DNA of 64,000 nucleotides, taken from NCBI GenBank assembly GCA_035048495.1, contig CM068542.1, positions 40,205,109 through 40,269,108 of the forward strand. The letters run 5' to 3'. The position numbers and the translations under genes are program-made. The notes under the pieces were generated by a model. It did not search any database. It worked only from the letters and a program-made list of their open reading frames with translations, and was not told where the DNA came from. The stretch's first letter is position 1. Every line of letters starts with the position of its first letter. Source of the DNA: Euptelea pleiosperma. Taxonomy: Eukaryota > Streptophyta > Magnoliopsida > Ranunculales > Eupteleaceae. Of this stretch, positions 1 to 10,790 are shown in pieces.

Positions 1-20
1 GATCAGGAGTTTCGAACTGG

Positions 21-32
21 GCTCTGATACCA
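21..32 (-). other. Retrotransposon primer-binding site (initiator-Met tRNA)
   Basis: Read on the minus strand this is TGGTATCAGAGC, the classic plant LTR-retrotransposon primer-binding site complementary to the 3' end of initiator-Met tRNA. It lies 4 bases beyond the CA end of the adjacent LTR, as expected for a 5' LTR. The internal region would therefore lie to the left, outside the window. Confidence 0.8.
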
Positions 33-36
33 AATT

Positions 37-723
37 TGACGCAAGACGGGAGTACCGTTCCGCGATTTGAGAAAAGATGAAGAGGGGATTATTATTCACG
101 GCACTATTCATGTCACTATTCACACGGCACTATTCACAGTGTTGTGGTATGATTTGGGTTTTCTTAGGTAAGAAATTGATTAAAAAAAAATAGAGATGGA
201 GAAAGAGAAGATAATAAGAGAGAAGAGATTGAGATAAAAAGATACAATGGGCTTCGCACCGAATTAGCTTGGCTTCGCACCAAGAGATGTTGGCTTCACA
301 CCACGAGAGGGATTTTTCAAAGAGATTTCTATTTTTTCATTTATAATTTTTTTTCATAAAATCAAAGGGTACATCACCTTTTATAGACTCACTACTTGAA
401 CTTTCCTAATTCTAATCTAATTGAAATTAGAAACTCCTAATACAAATCAACTATTGCAATCAATAATAAAATCCTAATTGGAAATCAAATCTAATTTCAA
501 CTGAGAATCCTAATCAAACTAAAACAAATCTTCGTAGGGTCCACTAAAAATAATAAAATCAGGATTTACTATAAATAGTAAAATCAGGATTTACTATAAA
601 TAGTAATTTCAGGATTTGCTATAAATAGTAAAAACTTGAATTACTAGTTAGTAAATAGTATCCACTTGATTGGGCATTGATTCGGTGTAGCATGGATGAT
701 CGTAATAAAATGCTCCTGCATCA
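37..723 (-). mobile_element. 5' LTR of an LTR retrotransposon (element continues off the left edge)
   Basis: On the minus strand the segment begins TGATGCAGGAGC and ends TTGCGTCA, followed 4 bases later by the primer site, so TG...CA limits are plausible. It is AT-rich. It contains about three tandem copies of a 27-30 bp unit with the core ACTATAAATAGTA (about 550-635), which may carry the TATA box, and short repeats around 65-140 and 245-305. A divergent sequence at about 60.7-61.04 kb begins with nearly the same 14 bases (TGATGTAGGAGCAT), which supports the chosen outer end. No 5-bp target duplication can be tested because the 3' LTR is off the window. Confidence 0.65.
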
Positions 724-1019
724 GAAAGTTAAAGCATTGTTATATTTCTAGTCATCCTCGAAGCCAGAGTTCAAAGGGTGTTTCTTCGATAATTTTGTCA
801 TTTTTCTCTCAACTTTTGTTGGTCCGGCATATCAATTAACTCAAATATCGGTTAGGTGGGCGTTGGTCCTAACCGAATTTCTCGTTTTTATATCCAAATA
901 ATATCGTTTTTATATTAAAAACTCATTTTAATTGAAAAAACTAATTTCTCGCAAGAAATAAAAAAAAATCTCAGGGAAGATTAAACTGGAATGCAAATAT
1001 TTACCGGGGGTAATAAATT
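724..1019. other. Probable intron of the ARM-repeat gene, no exon seen
   Basis: AT-rich sequence between the LTR and the LINE tail. I looked for a downstream exon of the minus-strand ARM-repeat gene and found no open, protein-like stretch behind an acceptor site. A short imperfect inverted repeat (GGTTAGG/CCTAACC) lies near 850-880. Confidence 0.4.
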
Positions 1020-1023
1020 ATTA

Positions 1024-1167
1024 ATGAGTTTTTAGGAGATTCCTCTTCTCTTTGAGTTGTACATTACCCTTCTGTAGGCTGTGTTTGGGGGGAGTTCCTT
1101 TTGTTTGTTCTTGTGGGGTTTTCCCCTTTCTTTTAATATACTTCTTACTTATCAAAAAAAAAAAAAA
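1024..1167 (+). mobile_element. 5'-truncated LINE 3' end with poly-A tail
   Basis: The segment ends TTCTTACTTATC followed by a run of A. This is the characteristic 3' end of plant L1-type LINEs, preceded by the usual T/G-rich 3' untranslated tract. Only about 130 bp of body remain. A minus-strand relative with the same terminal motif lies at about 63.06 kb, and a 22-bp tail-only copy at 20.235 kb. No target-site duplication is evident. It sits just past the splice donor of the ARM-repeat exon, so it is probably intronic. Confidence 0.65.
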
Positions 1168-1277
1168 TACTGATGCACATGCATCATTATTATCCTTGGT
1201 AAACTCACTAGTCAAGTAATAAAAAAGAAAAGAAAGTTCACAAAAGGATAGAAAGCACAGATTCAAAAGAATCTTAC

Positions 1278-2273
1278 CTTATGACAAGTACTTGGATCTT
1301 GAAGCAACCAAAGAAGACAGTCGATAGCCATATACTGCCAGTCATCTGATGAGCGAGCAATATTACACAGTGCTTCGATAATACCAGGACAATTAGCAAT
1401 GGGCCCCCTACCAAGCTTATGATGACATATTGTTCGCAACAAACCAATACCAGCTGGTGAGTTTTCATTAACAAGTCCACCCCACATGCCTGGTAACTTT
1501 ATTAAGAATTCAGGCTTGCATATAACAGAGAGAAACTCAGGCTTGAAGGAAAAACAATTGATAAGCTGAAGAGACCAGCACTGTAACTGACTAGCCCATT
1601 CCTCTGCCTTCCTGGATTCCATCTCCACACCGCCCATGCCTCGTGTAAGAAGATCACAGTGATAACTAAGCCTTCTGTCCACATACTGGTAAAAATGAGA
1701 GTAAACAATTTCCAGTGAACTCATTGCCAGCTGAATGGAAAGCTCAAGAACTTCTCCATGATTTGCCACAGCAGGAAAAGTGCTGGCATATGTAGCCAAG
1801 TGTCCTAGAGCTCGCACCGCTACTCGCTGTTCCACCCAGGTTAACCTCCCTCTCAAAAGCTCAACTAAGGGATGAATTACTCCAGCATGAACAGCACTTT
1901 CTGCAAATTCTTCCATGTTCATAGTGTAAGATCCAATAATGTGTGCTGCATAGTATGGAATATATATATTTTGGTCATGAGCAAGCCACCGGCGATTCTT
2001 TAAACCCTTCCATATAAGTGCAGCCATGCACTCAAATATTCCCAAGTCAATGAACTCAGGGTCATTAGGATGTGCCATGGCAGTGTTCCAAAGACCACTG
2101 ATTGGGAGAACCTGACCGTCATCATCCTGAGTAGGAAGTTCTCTGAAGAACTTGAGTATACTTGTTCTGCGTTTACTAGGATTTCCCTCCTTCATGACAC
2201 AGAAAAAGCAGCCCGGGTATGGACAGTCCTGGGATATTTTGTCCATGTTCATCAACCTTTCATAAGATACCAT
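1278..2273 (-). CDS. ARM-repeat protein, N-terminal coding exon (3' end of gene not in view)
   Basis: The coding exon starts at ATG 2273 (MVSYERLMNMDK) and stays open for 332 codons. It stops at a consensus donor, AAG|GTAAGA, with the last exon base at 1278; beyond this the frame closes within a few codons. Residues such as CPYPGCFFCVMKE, LPISGLWNTAMAHP and HLATYASTFPAVANHGEVLE, with helical leucine-rich repeats, match the plant ARM/HEAT-fold family that I associate with At5g37290. Its biochemical role is not known to me. An acceptor (TTTAG at 2281-2277) lies just upstream of the ATG, implying a 5'-UTR intron. Other in-frame ATGs at residues 8 and 10 are possible starts. No downstream exon is found in 1-1277, so the C-terminus is either beyond the left edge or lost. 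Confidence 0.75.
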
Positions 2274-2276
2274 CAA

Positions 2277-3480
2277 CTAAATTCCTCCAAGGATAGCAAA
2301 CATCGTAAACATACTTCAAAGCTGCATTGTAATGATACATTGGTGGATGAACATGCATTAGAAGATTACACATAACACCAAAATAAACTAAAACGGTAAA
2401 TTTAACCACGTTGGATCAAAGACACATCCAAGTATTTGCAACAAATCCATATTTTTTTGCATGCTAAACAGTCAATGTCAATTATCAAAAAGGTCTATGA
2501 AGAATTAAACAAATGTTCAAATCCCTAAACAAGGATAGCGAGTAGGAAATTAGCTGCTCTATCAATGTCACTGGAATCACATGCCATAAAGATGTCCAAA
2601 CATTAGTTCTGATATTTCCCTTATGCTCAATAAACCACTAACCAACCAACCAACCAACCCAACCCAACGGAACTTGAATGGGAACAAGATGAGAAAATTA
2701 AATAACAACCAAATTAAACTAACCACAACAGTTTCAGTGAAAGCATTTACAACTAAAGAAAAAAGAAAAAAGCAATCTCCTGTTAAAAGGCAGAGAACCA
2801 CATAAAAAGAAAAAGAAAAAAAATCCCACATAAAATTAAACCAACCTAACAAACAGTTTTTGCATAACAAGATCACTGTACATCATAAAAACAATAAAAA
2901 ATTAATTCAAAAATCCCCTGAATTAAGTGTGATTGCATCAACAAAAAAAAAAGAAAAAAAAATGCCAAATCTTACAAACAATCAAACTAACCAGCCCAAT
3001 ATTAACAAAAAGAATCATCTGGGTAAGAAACAACCCCAAGAGCCAACAAATGCTGGTATCGGGAGAAACTGAAACACTTAATTCTCCACAAAGTAGTTAA
3101 TAGAATTCTCCACAAGTTCTGAACCAACGAAAAAAACAAATCTAAAATATACCCATTGAAGAACATCAATTTAAAAACACCTGTTAAACATTAAAACCCT
3201 AAAAAAACCCCAATCACAAATAAACCAGTCCAACCCCAACACTCTAAAAAACAACAACAACCACAGCCATGGATGACAGCAGAAGAATATTCGAGACTTC
3301 CGAGAAGCTTTTACAGACATTTAAAATCTACAGAGAGAGAGAGAGAGAGGGAGAGATACCTCCGAATGATCCGTACAGATCGCTAACAAGAGCTTTGAGC
3401 TAAAAAATCACTGATTAAAGAACAAATGAAACTCTTCAAAAAAAGAAAGTTTTTGATCTTATTTTGTTTTTAATGCGATT
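2277..3480 (-). other. Putative 5'-UTR exon and UTR intron of the ARM-repeat gene
   Basis: On the minus strand a leader-like segment (about 3480-3360) ends in GGAG|GTATCT, a good donor whose last exon base is 3360. The acceptor TTTAG lies at 2281-2277, just before the coding exon, which would give a UTR intron of about 1.08 kb. The intron is A-rich on the plus strand (T-rich in the sense orientation), as plant introns are. It contains a (CT)n tract in the sense strand near 3333-3352. The transcription start was not located. This model is inference from splice consensus only. Confidence 0.4.
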
Positions 3481-3651
3481 TGAGGGAGAGAGACGAAGAG
3501 CAGTGGGATGTATCTGTATGCGAGAGGATCCTGACAGCGAGAGAAGATCTCGCAGTGGCAAGTTTGTTTGAAATTGATAGTAAATTTCCATATAATATGT
3601 ATTTACTACATGAAATATTAAAAGCTTTTGAATATGGAGGTCTGGTCCGCC

Positions 3652-3652
<1 letters not shown>

Positions 3653-3684
<32 letters not shown>
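3653..3684. repeat. (GA)n microsatellite
   Basis: About 15 GA dinucleotides, upstream of the putative 5' end of the minus-strand ARM-repeat gene. The sequence to about 3810 is C/T-rich with no gene. Confidence 0.9.
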
Positions 3685-3687
<3 letters not shown>

Positions 3688-3816
3688 TGAGGAGGGCCCC
3701 CGCCCAGGCGCCCCATCCATCTTTTTTTTCCATCCATTACACACCAAAGACGAAAACGCTATTATTTCCCTTCTTTTTTGAGTTTTGGCCCCACCACCTC
3801 ATCACGCCTCTCCTTT

Positions 3817-4285
3817 TTTCCGGTGGACTCCTAACCGGGGCACACCCCAGAAAAAAAAATCTCTCGAAAACTTTGCTGACCGGTGACCACACTGACCGCC
3901 CACAAAATGAGCCACGTGACACATTATTAGAGGACACTGACCGTATAGATGTTTGGCCAATCTCTAGGTGGACTCACAAACCCAAATTCAACTTGATTAG
4001 TGATTTCCAAGTGTTGAATGGAGCCATTTTCATGGGTTGATTTAACCGTGGGAATTTGAGCATTATTTGGGGTACAAGATCGAAAGGTTTGAAAGCACTA
4101 ATCAAGCTGATTCTTTGTTTTAAGGTCCATCTAAGGATTAGCCAAACATCCATACAGTCAGTGTCCTATAAAATTATGTCACGTGGCTCATTTTGCGAGC
4201 GGTAAGTGACCGTCACCGGTTAGCAGTTCTAGAGAGAGATCTCTCTTTTTGGGGTGTGCCCCGAGTAGGAGTCCACCGAGATAGG
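3817..4285. mobile_element. Fold-back (palindromic) DNA element, complete copy
   Basis: The two halves are inverted copies. CGGTGGACTCCTAACCGGGG on the left pairs with the right end (CCCCGAGTAGGAGTCCACCG). Inside, GATGTTTGGCCAATC pairs with GATTAGCCAAACATC. The loop lies around the shared TTTGAGCATTATTTGG segment. The same core occurs at about 18.54, 24.8, 26.55, 35.8, 39.4, 52.0 and 57.9 kb. There is no coding capacity, so it is a non-autonomous element. I could not read a target duplication here. Confidence 0.6.
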
Positions 4286-4444
4286 ACATGGGGTGTGCAA
4301 ATATGCGCTCCTGTTTTAAATAATTTTTATTTTCAATGACAGAAATAACCTTACTTATTCGTTTTCTTTCCTTTGATGACCTCCCTCTCTGCCCCTCATT
4401 CTAATTTTTCTGTTACCCATCAAATTGGTTTCTAGTTTCTACTA

Positions 4445-4683
4445 AGGTTTAAAAGGGGCTGTTATAACGGTATAACGGACTGGGGGCGTTACCATTTTTT
4501 TCGTTATAACGGATTGTAACACACGGATGAAAATGGAAGATATTGGCACCAAAATTCAAATTTTCAATAAACTTTATAACTGAAAATAACGAAAATTAAC
4601 GGAAATAATGGATTTTTTAACAATTTTTTTCAGAAAATAACGGTTGTTATTTTTGTTATAACAGCTATTTTTCAAAACCGTGG
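4445..4683. mobile_element. Mutator-like MITE, array copy 1 of 3
   Basis: Inverted-repeat element rich in the pentamer GTTAT/ATAAC. It starts AGGTTTAAAAGGGGCTGTTA and ends TTTTTCAAAACCGTGG. It is bounded by TTTCTACTA (4436-4444) and TTTCTACCA (4684-4692), which fits a 9-bp target duplication with one mismatch. A 9-bp duplication and a long AT-rich TIR point to the Mutator superfamily. No transposase is present. Confidence 0.65.
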
Positions 4684-4692
4684 TTTCTACCA

Positions 4693-5005
4693 AGGTTTAA
4701 AGGGGGCCGTTGTAACGGACTGAGGGGGTTACCGTTTTTTTCGTTATAACGAAAAAAATGCTCAGGGGCAAAAACAGAAAATAACAAATAAAAGAAAAAA
4801 TGGTGCTGAAATTCAAATTTCAAAATTTCAGAAACGAAAAACGGCCATTTTCACAATTTTTTCCAGAACGGTCGTTATTTTCGTTATAACAGAAAAATAA
4901 TGGCCGTTATTTTTTGGTGTTTTAACGGTACATATGTACAGGGGAGGTCCGAATCCGTCATAACGGCTGTTATTTTCGTTATAATGGCCGTTTTTTAAAC
5001 CCTGG
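4693..5005. mobile_element. Mutator-like MITE, array copy 2 of 3
   Basis: It begins AGGTTTAAAGGGGGCCGTTG and ends TGGCCGTTTTTTAAACCCTGG. It is flanked on both sides by TTTCTACCA (4684-4692 and 5006-5014), a perfect 9-bp repeat shared with its neighbours. The interior carries many CGTTATAAC copies and has no reading frame. Confidence 0.7.
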
Positions 5006-5014
5006 TTTCTACCA

Positions 5015-5739
5015 AGGTTTAAAGGAGGCCGTTTTAAGGGTTAAACGGACTGGGGGCATTACCGTTTAAACGGCCGTAAAAACGGATTGAAACAGTGAGG
5101 GGCAAAAATGGAAAAAATAAAATTTAACGGAATTAAACGGATTTTAACGGGTTTAACATATTTTAACGGAAAAAATGGCACAAAAATTCAAAATTTGAAA
5201 AAACAAAAAAAAAACTGATTTAACGGCCGTTTTTTTCACAAATTTTTTAGAATTAAACGGCTGTTTACACGATTTTAACGGCTGTTAAAACAAAAAAAAA
5301 ACGGCCATTTTTTTCAAAACCGATAAAATGTTTTAAACTGTTTTAAAGGAAACGGACTTGGGGTGTTACCGTTCAAGCCCGTTTCCATTAAAACAGCCTC
5401 CTTTAATTTCCGTTAAAACGGCCTCCTTTAATTCCCATTTCCGTTTAATTCTGAAAAATTTTGTGAAAAAAAAATGGCCGTTAAATCCGTTTAATTCCGT
5501 TAAAATCCTTTTAATTTCCGTTAAATTCTTTTTTTTTTTTTTTTTTTTAATTTTCAAATTTCAAAATTTGAATTCCAGCGCCTTTTTTTCCGTTAAAATC
5601 GTTAAAAACGTTAAAATCCATTTAATTCTATTTTTTTTTTCATTTTTGCCCCTGGCCGTTTCAATCTGTTTTAACGGCCGTTTAAACGGTAGCGCCCCCA
5701 GTCCGTTTAACCGTTAAAACGGCCTCCTTTAAACCTTGG
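5015..5739. mobile_element. Mutator-like fold-back element, array copy 3 of 3 (long inverted arms)
   Basis: At 725 bp this is the longest member. Its first and last ~330 bp are inverted copies of one another (AGGTTTAAAGGAGGCCGTTT at the left, complement of AAACGGCCTCCTTTAAACCT at the right). The molecule could therefore fold into one long hairpin around about 5350-5400. It is flanked by TTTCTACCA (5006-5014) and TTTCTACTA (5740-5748). A plus-strand open frame near 5358-5717 is an artefact of the low-complexity arms. Confidence 0.65.
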
Positions 5740-5748
5740 TTTCTACTA

Positions 5749-7357
5749 CACCCTGTAATTGTTTAGGTTGTAAATGGGTCAACTCCAAGACCGGCAAAGT
5801 CGAGGCATGCATTTTGGATCAAGGGGTCCAGGTCATCCTGATCTATTAGTGATTCCGATTATACAGTTACAAAAATTATTCTAACATCACAACCGTCCAT
5901 TGGTATTATTCTGATACCCGCCACACATCTCGATGTGTGTGTGCGTGTGTGAAACCATGAACACATTTTATAATATCACTTACAGATGGGCTTCCCATTG
6001 CTTTCGAGAGACATCCTCTGAAGGGTTTTTTCGTCATTCGGAAAAAAAGGGACTTCAGCAAGTCGGTCTTTGGAGCACGTTTGGTTCTATTCAGGTAATG
6101 GCGTAAGATAGCGAACTGCAATTATCAACGGTACAGACCGCTGGATGGTCCTCGTGATTCACTAAATGGAAATCTCAAAGACTATTCAGACCTTGGGACG
6201 ACGATCTTCCTCAGGATGATTGTATTGTTTTCCTTAACAAAGGTCTGAAAAGCGATGGAGAGGTGAGAAACAATTTGGACCCCATGTTGTCGTCCTTGAC
6301 TCCAACAATGAAAGATGGTTGTGGGTCCCAACCTGGACAAAGACAACACGATAAAACCCTCATACATGCACCCCTACATATCTTATTTATGGCGTTGCAC
6401 GGATGCAATGCCCTGAGTTTTTTCTTGTCTTTTTACAGTGTTGCATGCAGCTGTGAGCGTTGCTTGCCAACATTCATCAAAAAAGAAAAACATAGTGCAG
6501 CGGCAGGCAACATGGTTCATACCCTGTTGAGAAGGGATTTTCGTGCTACCTCGGATGCTAACCTTACAAATCTGATATGCGACCAGCTGGATTGGCCACC
6601 CTGTCCATGTCACACCCGTACTCTACCATGTCTTGCGGACAGTCCTTGAATTTACAAGTGAAAGAACACATTTTGCCACGGCAATTAATTGTGCTGAAAC
6701 TTGCCATTTGGAGGGGGTGAGGTGGTCCAATTGTGGACCTATACGGTGATTTGGTCCCACCACTTCTCTATCATACCTGTCCTTGTTGGAGTCCGCCTTA
6801 GCCCTTGGTGGGCCTGAGGTCGGGGCTGCTCTAACTCTCCACTTTGCATGGCATGTGCCTCTAAAATTGTCAAAACCCACCTTAAACTCAATCCTGGTTC
6901 CTTTTATAACATGGATTGGGGCAGTTTTAGTAGTATTCCCGTGGTCTTATGGTTGAAAATCTCGGGATCAGTGGGCGCCAATCCCAATCCTGATCAGAGG
7001 GTAGATTACTCATCTCGGATCGTCTTGTTCTAGATGATGTGAGGGTTGAAGAAGAACAGTGCATCTTGGGGCAAAACAACCCCATTTTAGATCGTCTTGG
7101 TGGCCACCGATTCCGATTCGGATCACCCGATCCAGAACAGGATCGACCGAGACTTCAAAGTCTTGCCTGACCAAACTGTAGCTTCCCATTTTCTCATATT
7201 TGGGTTCAAATCTTGCCAACTTTGGACTTCCCATTAGACCCCTAATTGGTTTCAAGTAGACTCAAATCGGGTTTCATTTAACCCCAACCAGTTGACTATT
7301 TAAAAAAATTCAAAATAAACAAATTAAAGAACCAACTTTTATTAATAACGCTACGTG
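5749..7357. other. Intergenic, no gene or clear element recognised
   Basis: Mixed-composition DNA with several ORFs of 60-130 codons in overlapping frames. None has a recognisable domain, a consistent start context or splice sites. The 128-codon plus-strand ORF at 6263 overlaps two minus-strand ORFs of similar length and shows no family signature. The segment is probably decayed repeat DNA. Confidence 0.4.
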
Positions 7358-8112
7358 TCTTGTTCCGACAACAGCACTCATACAAGTACATGCAAAGTTT
7401 ATGTAGGTGAAAAATCCCACACCCCCTCGAGATGTGCATAACAACCGAGCACGACTGCAGAATACTAAAGTCAACACCGAGGACCAAATCCTGTCTTTCT
7501 ATGATGCTTTCAAGAGCTGATCTGAGGTACCCAAGGGCTGAGGTCCCCGACATTCTTCCTGAGATATCCAACAATCTTCCCGAGGAGTCCGACATGCAAT
7601 ATGAGATGTCCAATAACTGATCCGAGGTACTCAAGAAGTCCATGCAAAATACTCGATCCATTGGTGGATCTCCACCAATAGAACCTCCGATGCTTAAGTT
7701 AAAACGATATTCTTAAACACTAAAATTTTCAAATCAAGATTGCGTACCTCTACAGTGTTACTAGTGCTTCTATTTATAGTACCGTTTAGATCCGCTGACG
7801 TGTAAAAGGTCGTGATTATGTGTTGTACTTGGCCGTACACTAACATTAGCCGTATGCCCTGCCTTTGCTATTGTAGTTAGTGGCCAAGTACATTAGTTGG
7901 CATGCTGCCGACTTTCGATTGAGATGGCTCTTCTCTGCTTAGTGTCTTTTTCTTCTTCACTTCATCCGAGCTCTTTTCTATCCGGCTAAAGGGGGTCTGT
8001 CAATCCGAAGATCTCTATCACTGGCACTATGTTCGATTTCGGGTGATCAAGTCGTCCACGTGTCATCATTCCATATACCTCCACGTGTCCATACAGAAAA
8101 TAGTACCTACAG
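7358..8112 (-). mobile_element. Probable solo or partial LTR (gypsy-type features)
   Basis: On the minus strand the segment can be read from TGTAGGTACT to GGAACAAGACA (TG...CA). It has a TATA box (ACTATAAATAG, near 7773-7783). About 90 bp downstream comes AACTTAAGCATCGGAGG, a motif widely found in the R region of plant gypsy LTRs. It also carries CACGTGGA repeats in the upstream part. No primer site or target duplication was found, so the ends are approximate. Confidence 0.5.
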
Positions 8113-8506
8113 TTTAGTGGTGCATAGTTTTTTCAAATTTTTGTACTTTTTTTTTATATGTTATTTTGTGATAAGCAATGTAGTGCTTAGCTTGAGATGT
8201 AGTCCATTGCAAGTTGTATGATGCGCTTGGCTTCATGCACTCATCTTTGATGCACAGATAAGGTATCGCATCCCACAAAAGGAAAGTTAATTCACTAAAA
8301 AATAAAAGAAGAAAAATAATTCATGGACCACCTATCATGACCTATGCTATATATATAGCATCTATATGCACCAGAAGGATATCACCTTACAAAAGTGACA
8401 CATGGCACATCATGAGACTTGACACCACTTGAAGGAAGAGAAAATAAAAATTATATATGCGATATTTATGAGAAAATGTATGTCAAAACCAAAGTCATCC
8501 TCAATG

Positions 8507-8533
8507 AACCCTAACCCTAACCCTAACTCTAAC
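8507..8533. repeat. Interstitial telomere-like tract (CCCTAA)n
   Basis: Three CCCTAA units plus a degenerate CTCTAA. The unit is six bases rather than the CCCTAAA typical of most plant telomeres, so it may be a local expansion of a telo-box rather than a telomere relic. Confidence 0.6.
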
Positions 8534-8929
8534 TCATGTGTGTGCCCCACTCAATTTAGCTTCTGGATCATCTAAGAATTATCACAAATTGAACGGTTTA
8601 GAATGATGAATCAGTGAGCACGACATGTATGATATCAGCAGTACTATTGGGTGCATCATCTTCAGTGTTCCATGTATGAATCACATATGATACGCTTCAT
8701 ACCCATACTTTTTTTAAAACAAAATTTAGAGGTGAGAAAGCTCACATGCGAGATATGGGAGTACGTACGTGACATTTAATCTTTTGGACCTTTTTACTTG
8801 TCCATGTCCCTTTCGTGCTTAGATGACCATGTGAGCCCCCACAAGGTACACATCAATGTTCACGTTTGAGCTTCCTTCTCTATCTGTGGCAATGTATGTA
8901 AATACGAGTGTAGTGAAGAGCATATATGG

Positions 8930-9015
8930 TTTAAAATAACGTTGTTAGTTTAACGAGAATAACAGCTGTTAAAATGGTAACGCCGCCAAAGCCCGTTACA
9001 TTTTGAACCGTTTTG
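8930..9015. mobile_element. Truncated Mutator-like element end
   Basis: TATGGTTTAAAATAACGTTG followed by CAGCTGTTAAAATGG and GGTAACGCC resembles one terminus of the family seen at 19.05 and 26.8 kb. No matching opposite end is visible, so it is a one-ended relic. Confidence 0.4.
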
Positions 9016-9337
9016 ACGCTTAGAAAATAATTACGGCTAGGTTAATTGAATTTTAATGTTTTCTTATCTTCTTTGTTATGTGGTGACTTTTGGAAAGGTT
9101 AGCATCAGTTTTCGCCTTGGTTCAAAGTCTCTGCCGAGACCTAATTGACTCGCCCAATGTCTTGTTGGACTCGGTTCCCAGAACTCGGTCTCGGCATGAC
9201 GGGACCGAGATTGTCGACAAGGGTTTTTGCTGCTAATTTGGCACCAAAAATACCCTTCTGAGGATAATGTAGGTTCCAATATGTGCTTATTCCTGTAATC
9301 TTGGATTTAGCTTAAGCAAAATTGAGCTATCCTGAAG

Positions 9338-9420
9338 ATGGCAGCTTGCTAAGTTGGTAAGGCGTGTGTCTATTGATACCATATCCTAGGTTCGAACACC
9401 ACTACCACACCCATTTATAA
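9338..9420 (+). mobile_element. tRNA-related SINE head (A and B boxes)
   Basis: GGCAGCTTGCTAAGTTGGTA (9340-9359) resembles an RNA polymerase III A box. GGTTCGAACACC (9389-9400) resembles a B box about 40 bp downstream. The segment cannot fold as a full tRNA with an anticodon arm that I could read, so a SINE head is likelier than a tRNA gene. The 3' end is not defined. Confidence 0.45.
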
Positions 9421-9425
9421 CAAAA

Positions 9426-10401
9426 GTTAGCTCAGGCCATGACCTAATGGACTAGCTAGACCAGGCCTGGTCCTCCCTCTCATGGATCGCGACATGTTAT
9501 TACAACCAGCCCATTACAAAATACTTGGAGGTCTATGCTTATTTTTTGCTAAAACCCAAACCAAGCCCAATCATAGTTCATTTATCTATTGGGCCTAAAA
9601 TTCAGGTCCAATACCAGAAGAGAACCGGACTAAGTAGCCTGTTGGGCCAGCCTGGCCCATGTTTATCTAAGCCACTAATCGTAAATAGAATTGTTACAAT
9701 CAGGTGCGACATTATCGTGTCTCGTATTATAGTCCTTAGCATGGATCTGTTACGGCTACGCTGCAGCATCCTACCAGATGCATATCCATTTTAATGGTCG
9801 ATTCGACTAGGGCTTGAGTCAGGTTCAGGTCTTATGCTAAGTGATCAAATCTGACCGATTCTAACTATAAATGCTATATATGTAAACACTCTAAAAGATG
9901 GGATTCGAGTAGGGGTTGAAATGGGGCGGGCTAGAGTTGAAATCCTACCAAATCCGAACCTATATTTTGTGGCTTTAGATATTTAAGATGTGATTCAAAT
10001 CCAAAATGGGTCATATATGTAAGTGGACTAATTTGAGTCAGATTAGGTGGATTGGACGCGGGTCATAGGTTTGGACTGGAATTTTTTATGGATCCGATAT
10101 AGTCAGACTCGAATCCATATATGGGTCAATGTTCAAAGTTGGATATCAGGATATAACTACATCTGACCCATTATTGATATTAATACGATCCACGTTTGTG
10201 TTGATGGGTCAGGTATGTATCATTAATTGTCGATCATGGGTCGAGAATGGATCATGTAATGGATCCGGTCTACACTTTCAAAGTCATATTTGGATTTGAC
10301 CCATATCAATGATCTTAACACAATCGTGAGGAAATAAAATTATCAAATTACTAGTTTTACCTCCCGATAAAACTTGTAAATTTCAAATTTTCAAAGAATT
10401 A
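9426..10401. other. Intergenic, degenerate GGGTC/GACCC-rich sequence
   Basis: No gene was recognised. Many copies of GGGTC, GGATC and their complements occur between 9.85 and 10.32 kb without a clear repeat unit. The 89-codon ORF at 9525 has no recognisable feature. Confidence 0.35.
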
Positions 10402-10790
10402 GGGGTGTTTGGATTGCCATTTTTAGACCTGAAAACTCTTTTTTTTCCACAACAAGACTTTTTCCAAGATAATAGATTGTTTCGATGACCATTTAAAAAA
10501 AAAATTATTCCATAAAAATATATTTTTCAATTTTTCAAGTTTAAAAAAGACTTTTTAAAATTTTGATAGCTCAATGAACATAATAAATAAAGAAACAGTT
10601 TTTGGTAGAAGTCCCCTTCCAAAAAAAAATGAAGACATTATAGTGATGGGGCCGTTAAGAGAAGATAAAGACTTTGCATTAATGATGATCCAAACAATCT
10701 TTTTAAGAAAAACATTTTTGCAAAAACATATGTTTAGAAAAATTATTTTTTAAACAAATATTTTTTGAAAAATGGCGATCCAAACACCCC
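10402..10790. mobile_element. Tourist-like MITE
   Basis: Terminal inverted repeats GGGGTGTTTGGATTGCCATT (left) and the complement of AAATGGCGATCCAAACACCCC (right) bound 389 bp of A/T-rich, non-coding DNA with further internal inverted symmetry. The GGGTGTTTGG-type end is characteristic of Tourist (PIF/Harbinger) MITEs. The flanks are TTA at the left and TTT at the right, so a TTA/TAA duplication is not intact. Confidence 0.6.

Larger units (their letters stand above)
8113..9334. other. Intergenic, no gene recognised
   Basis: AT-rich DNA with no credible ORF. It contains the short telomere-like tract and a fragment of the Mutator-like family, both listed separately. Confidence 0.4.

Noticed and set aside
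5358..5717. 119-codon plus-strand frame rich in Phe and Lys
   Set aside because: It lies wholly inside the low-complexity arms of the 725-bp fold-back element and reflects T-rich repeats.
9338..9420. A tRNA gene
   Set aside because: Only pol III A and B boxes are readable. I could not form the acceptor and anticodon stems, so it is listed as a SINE head.
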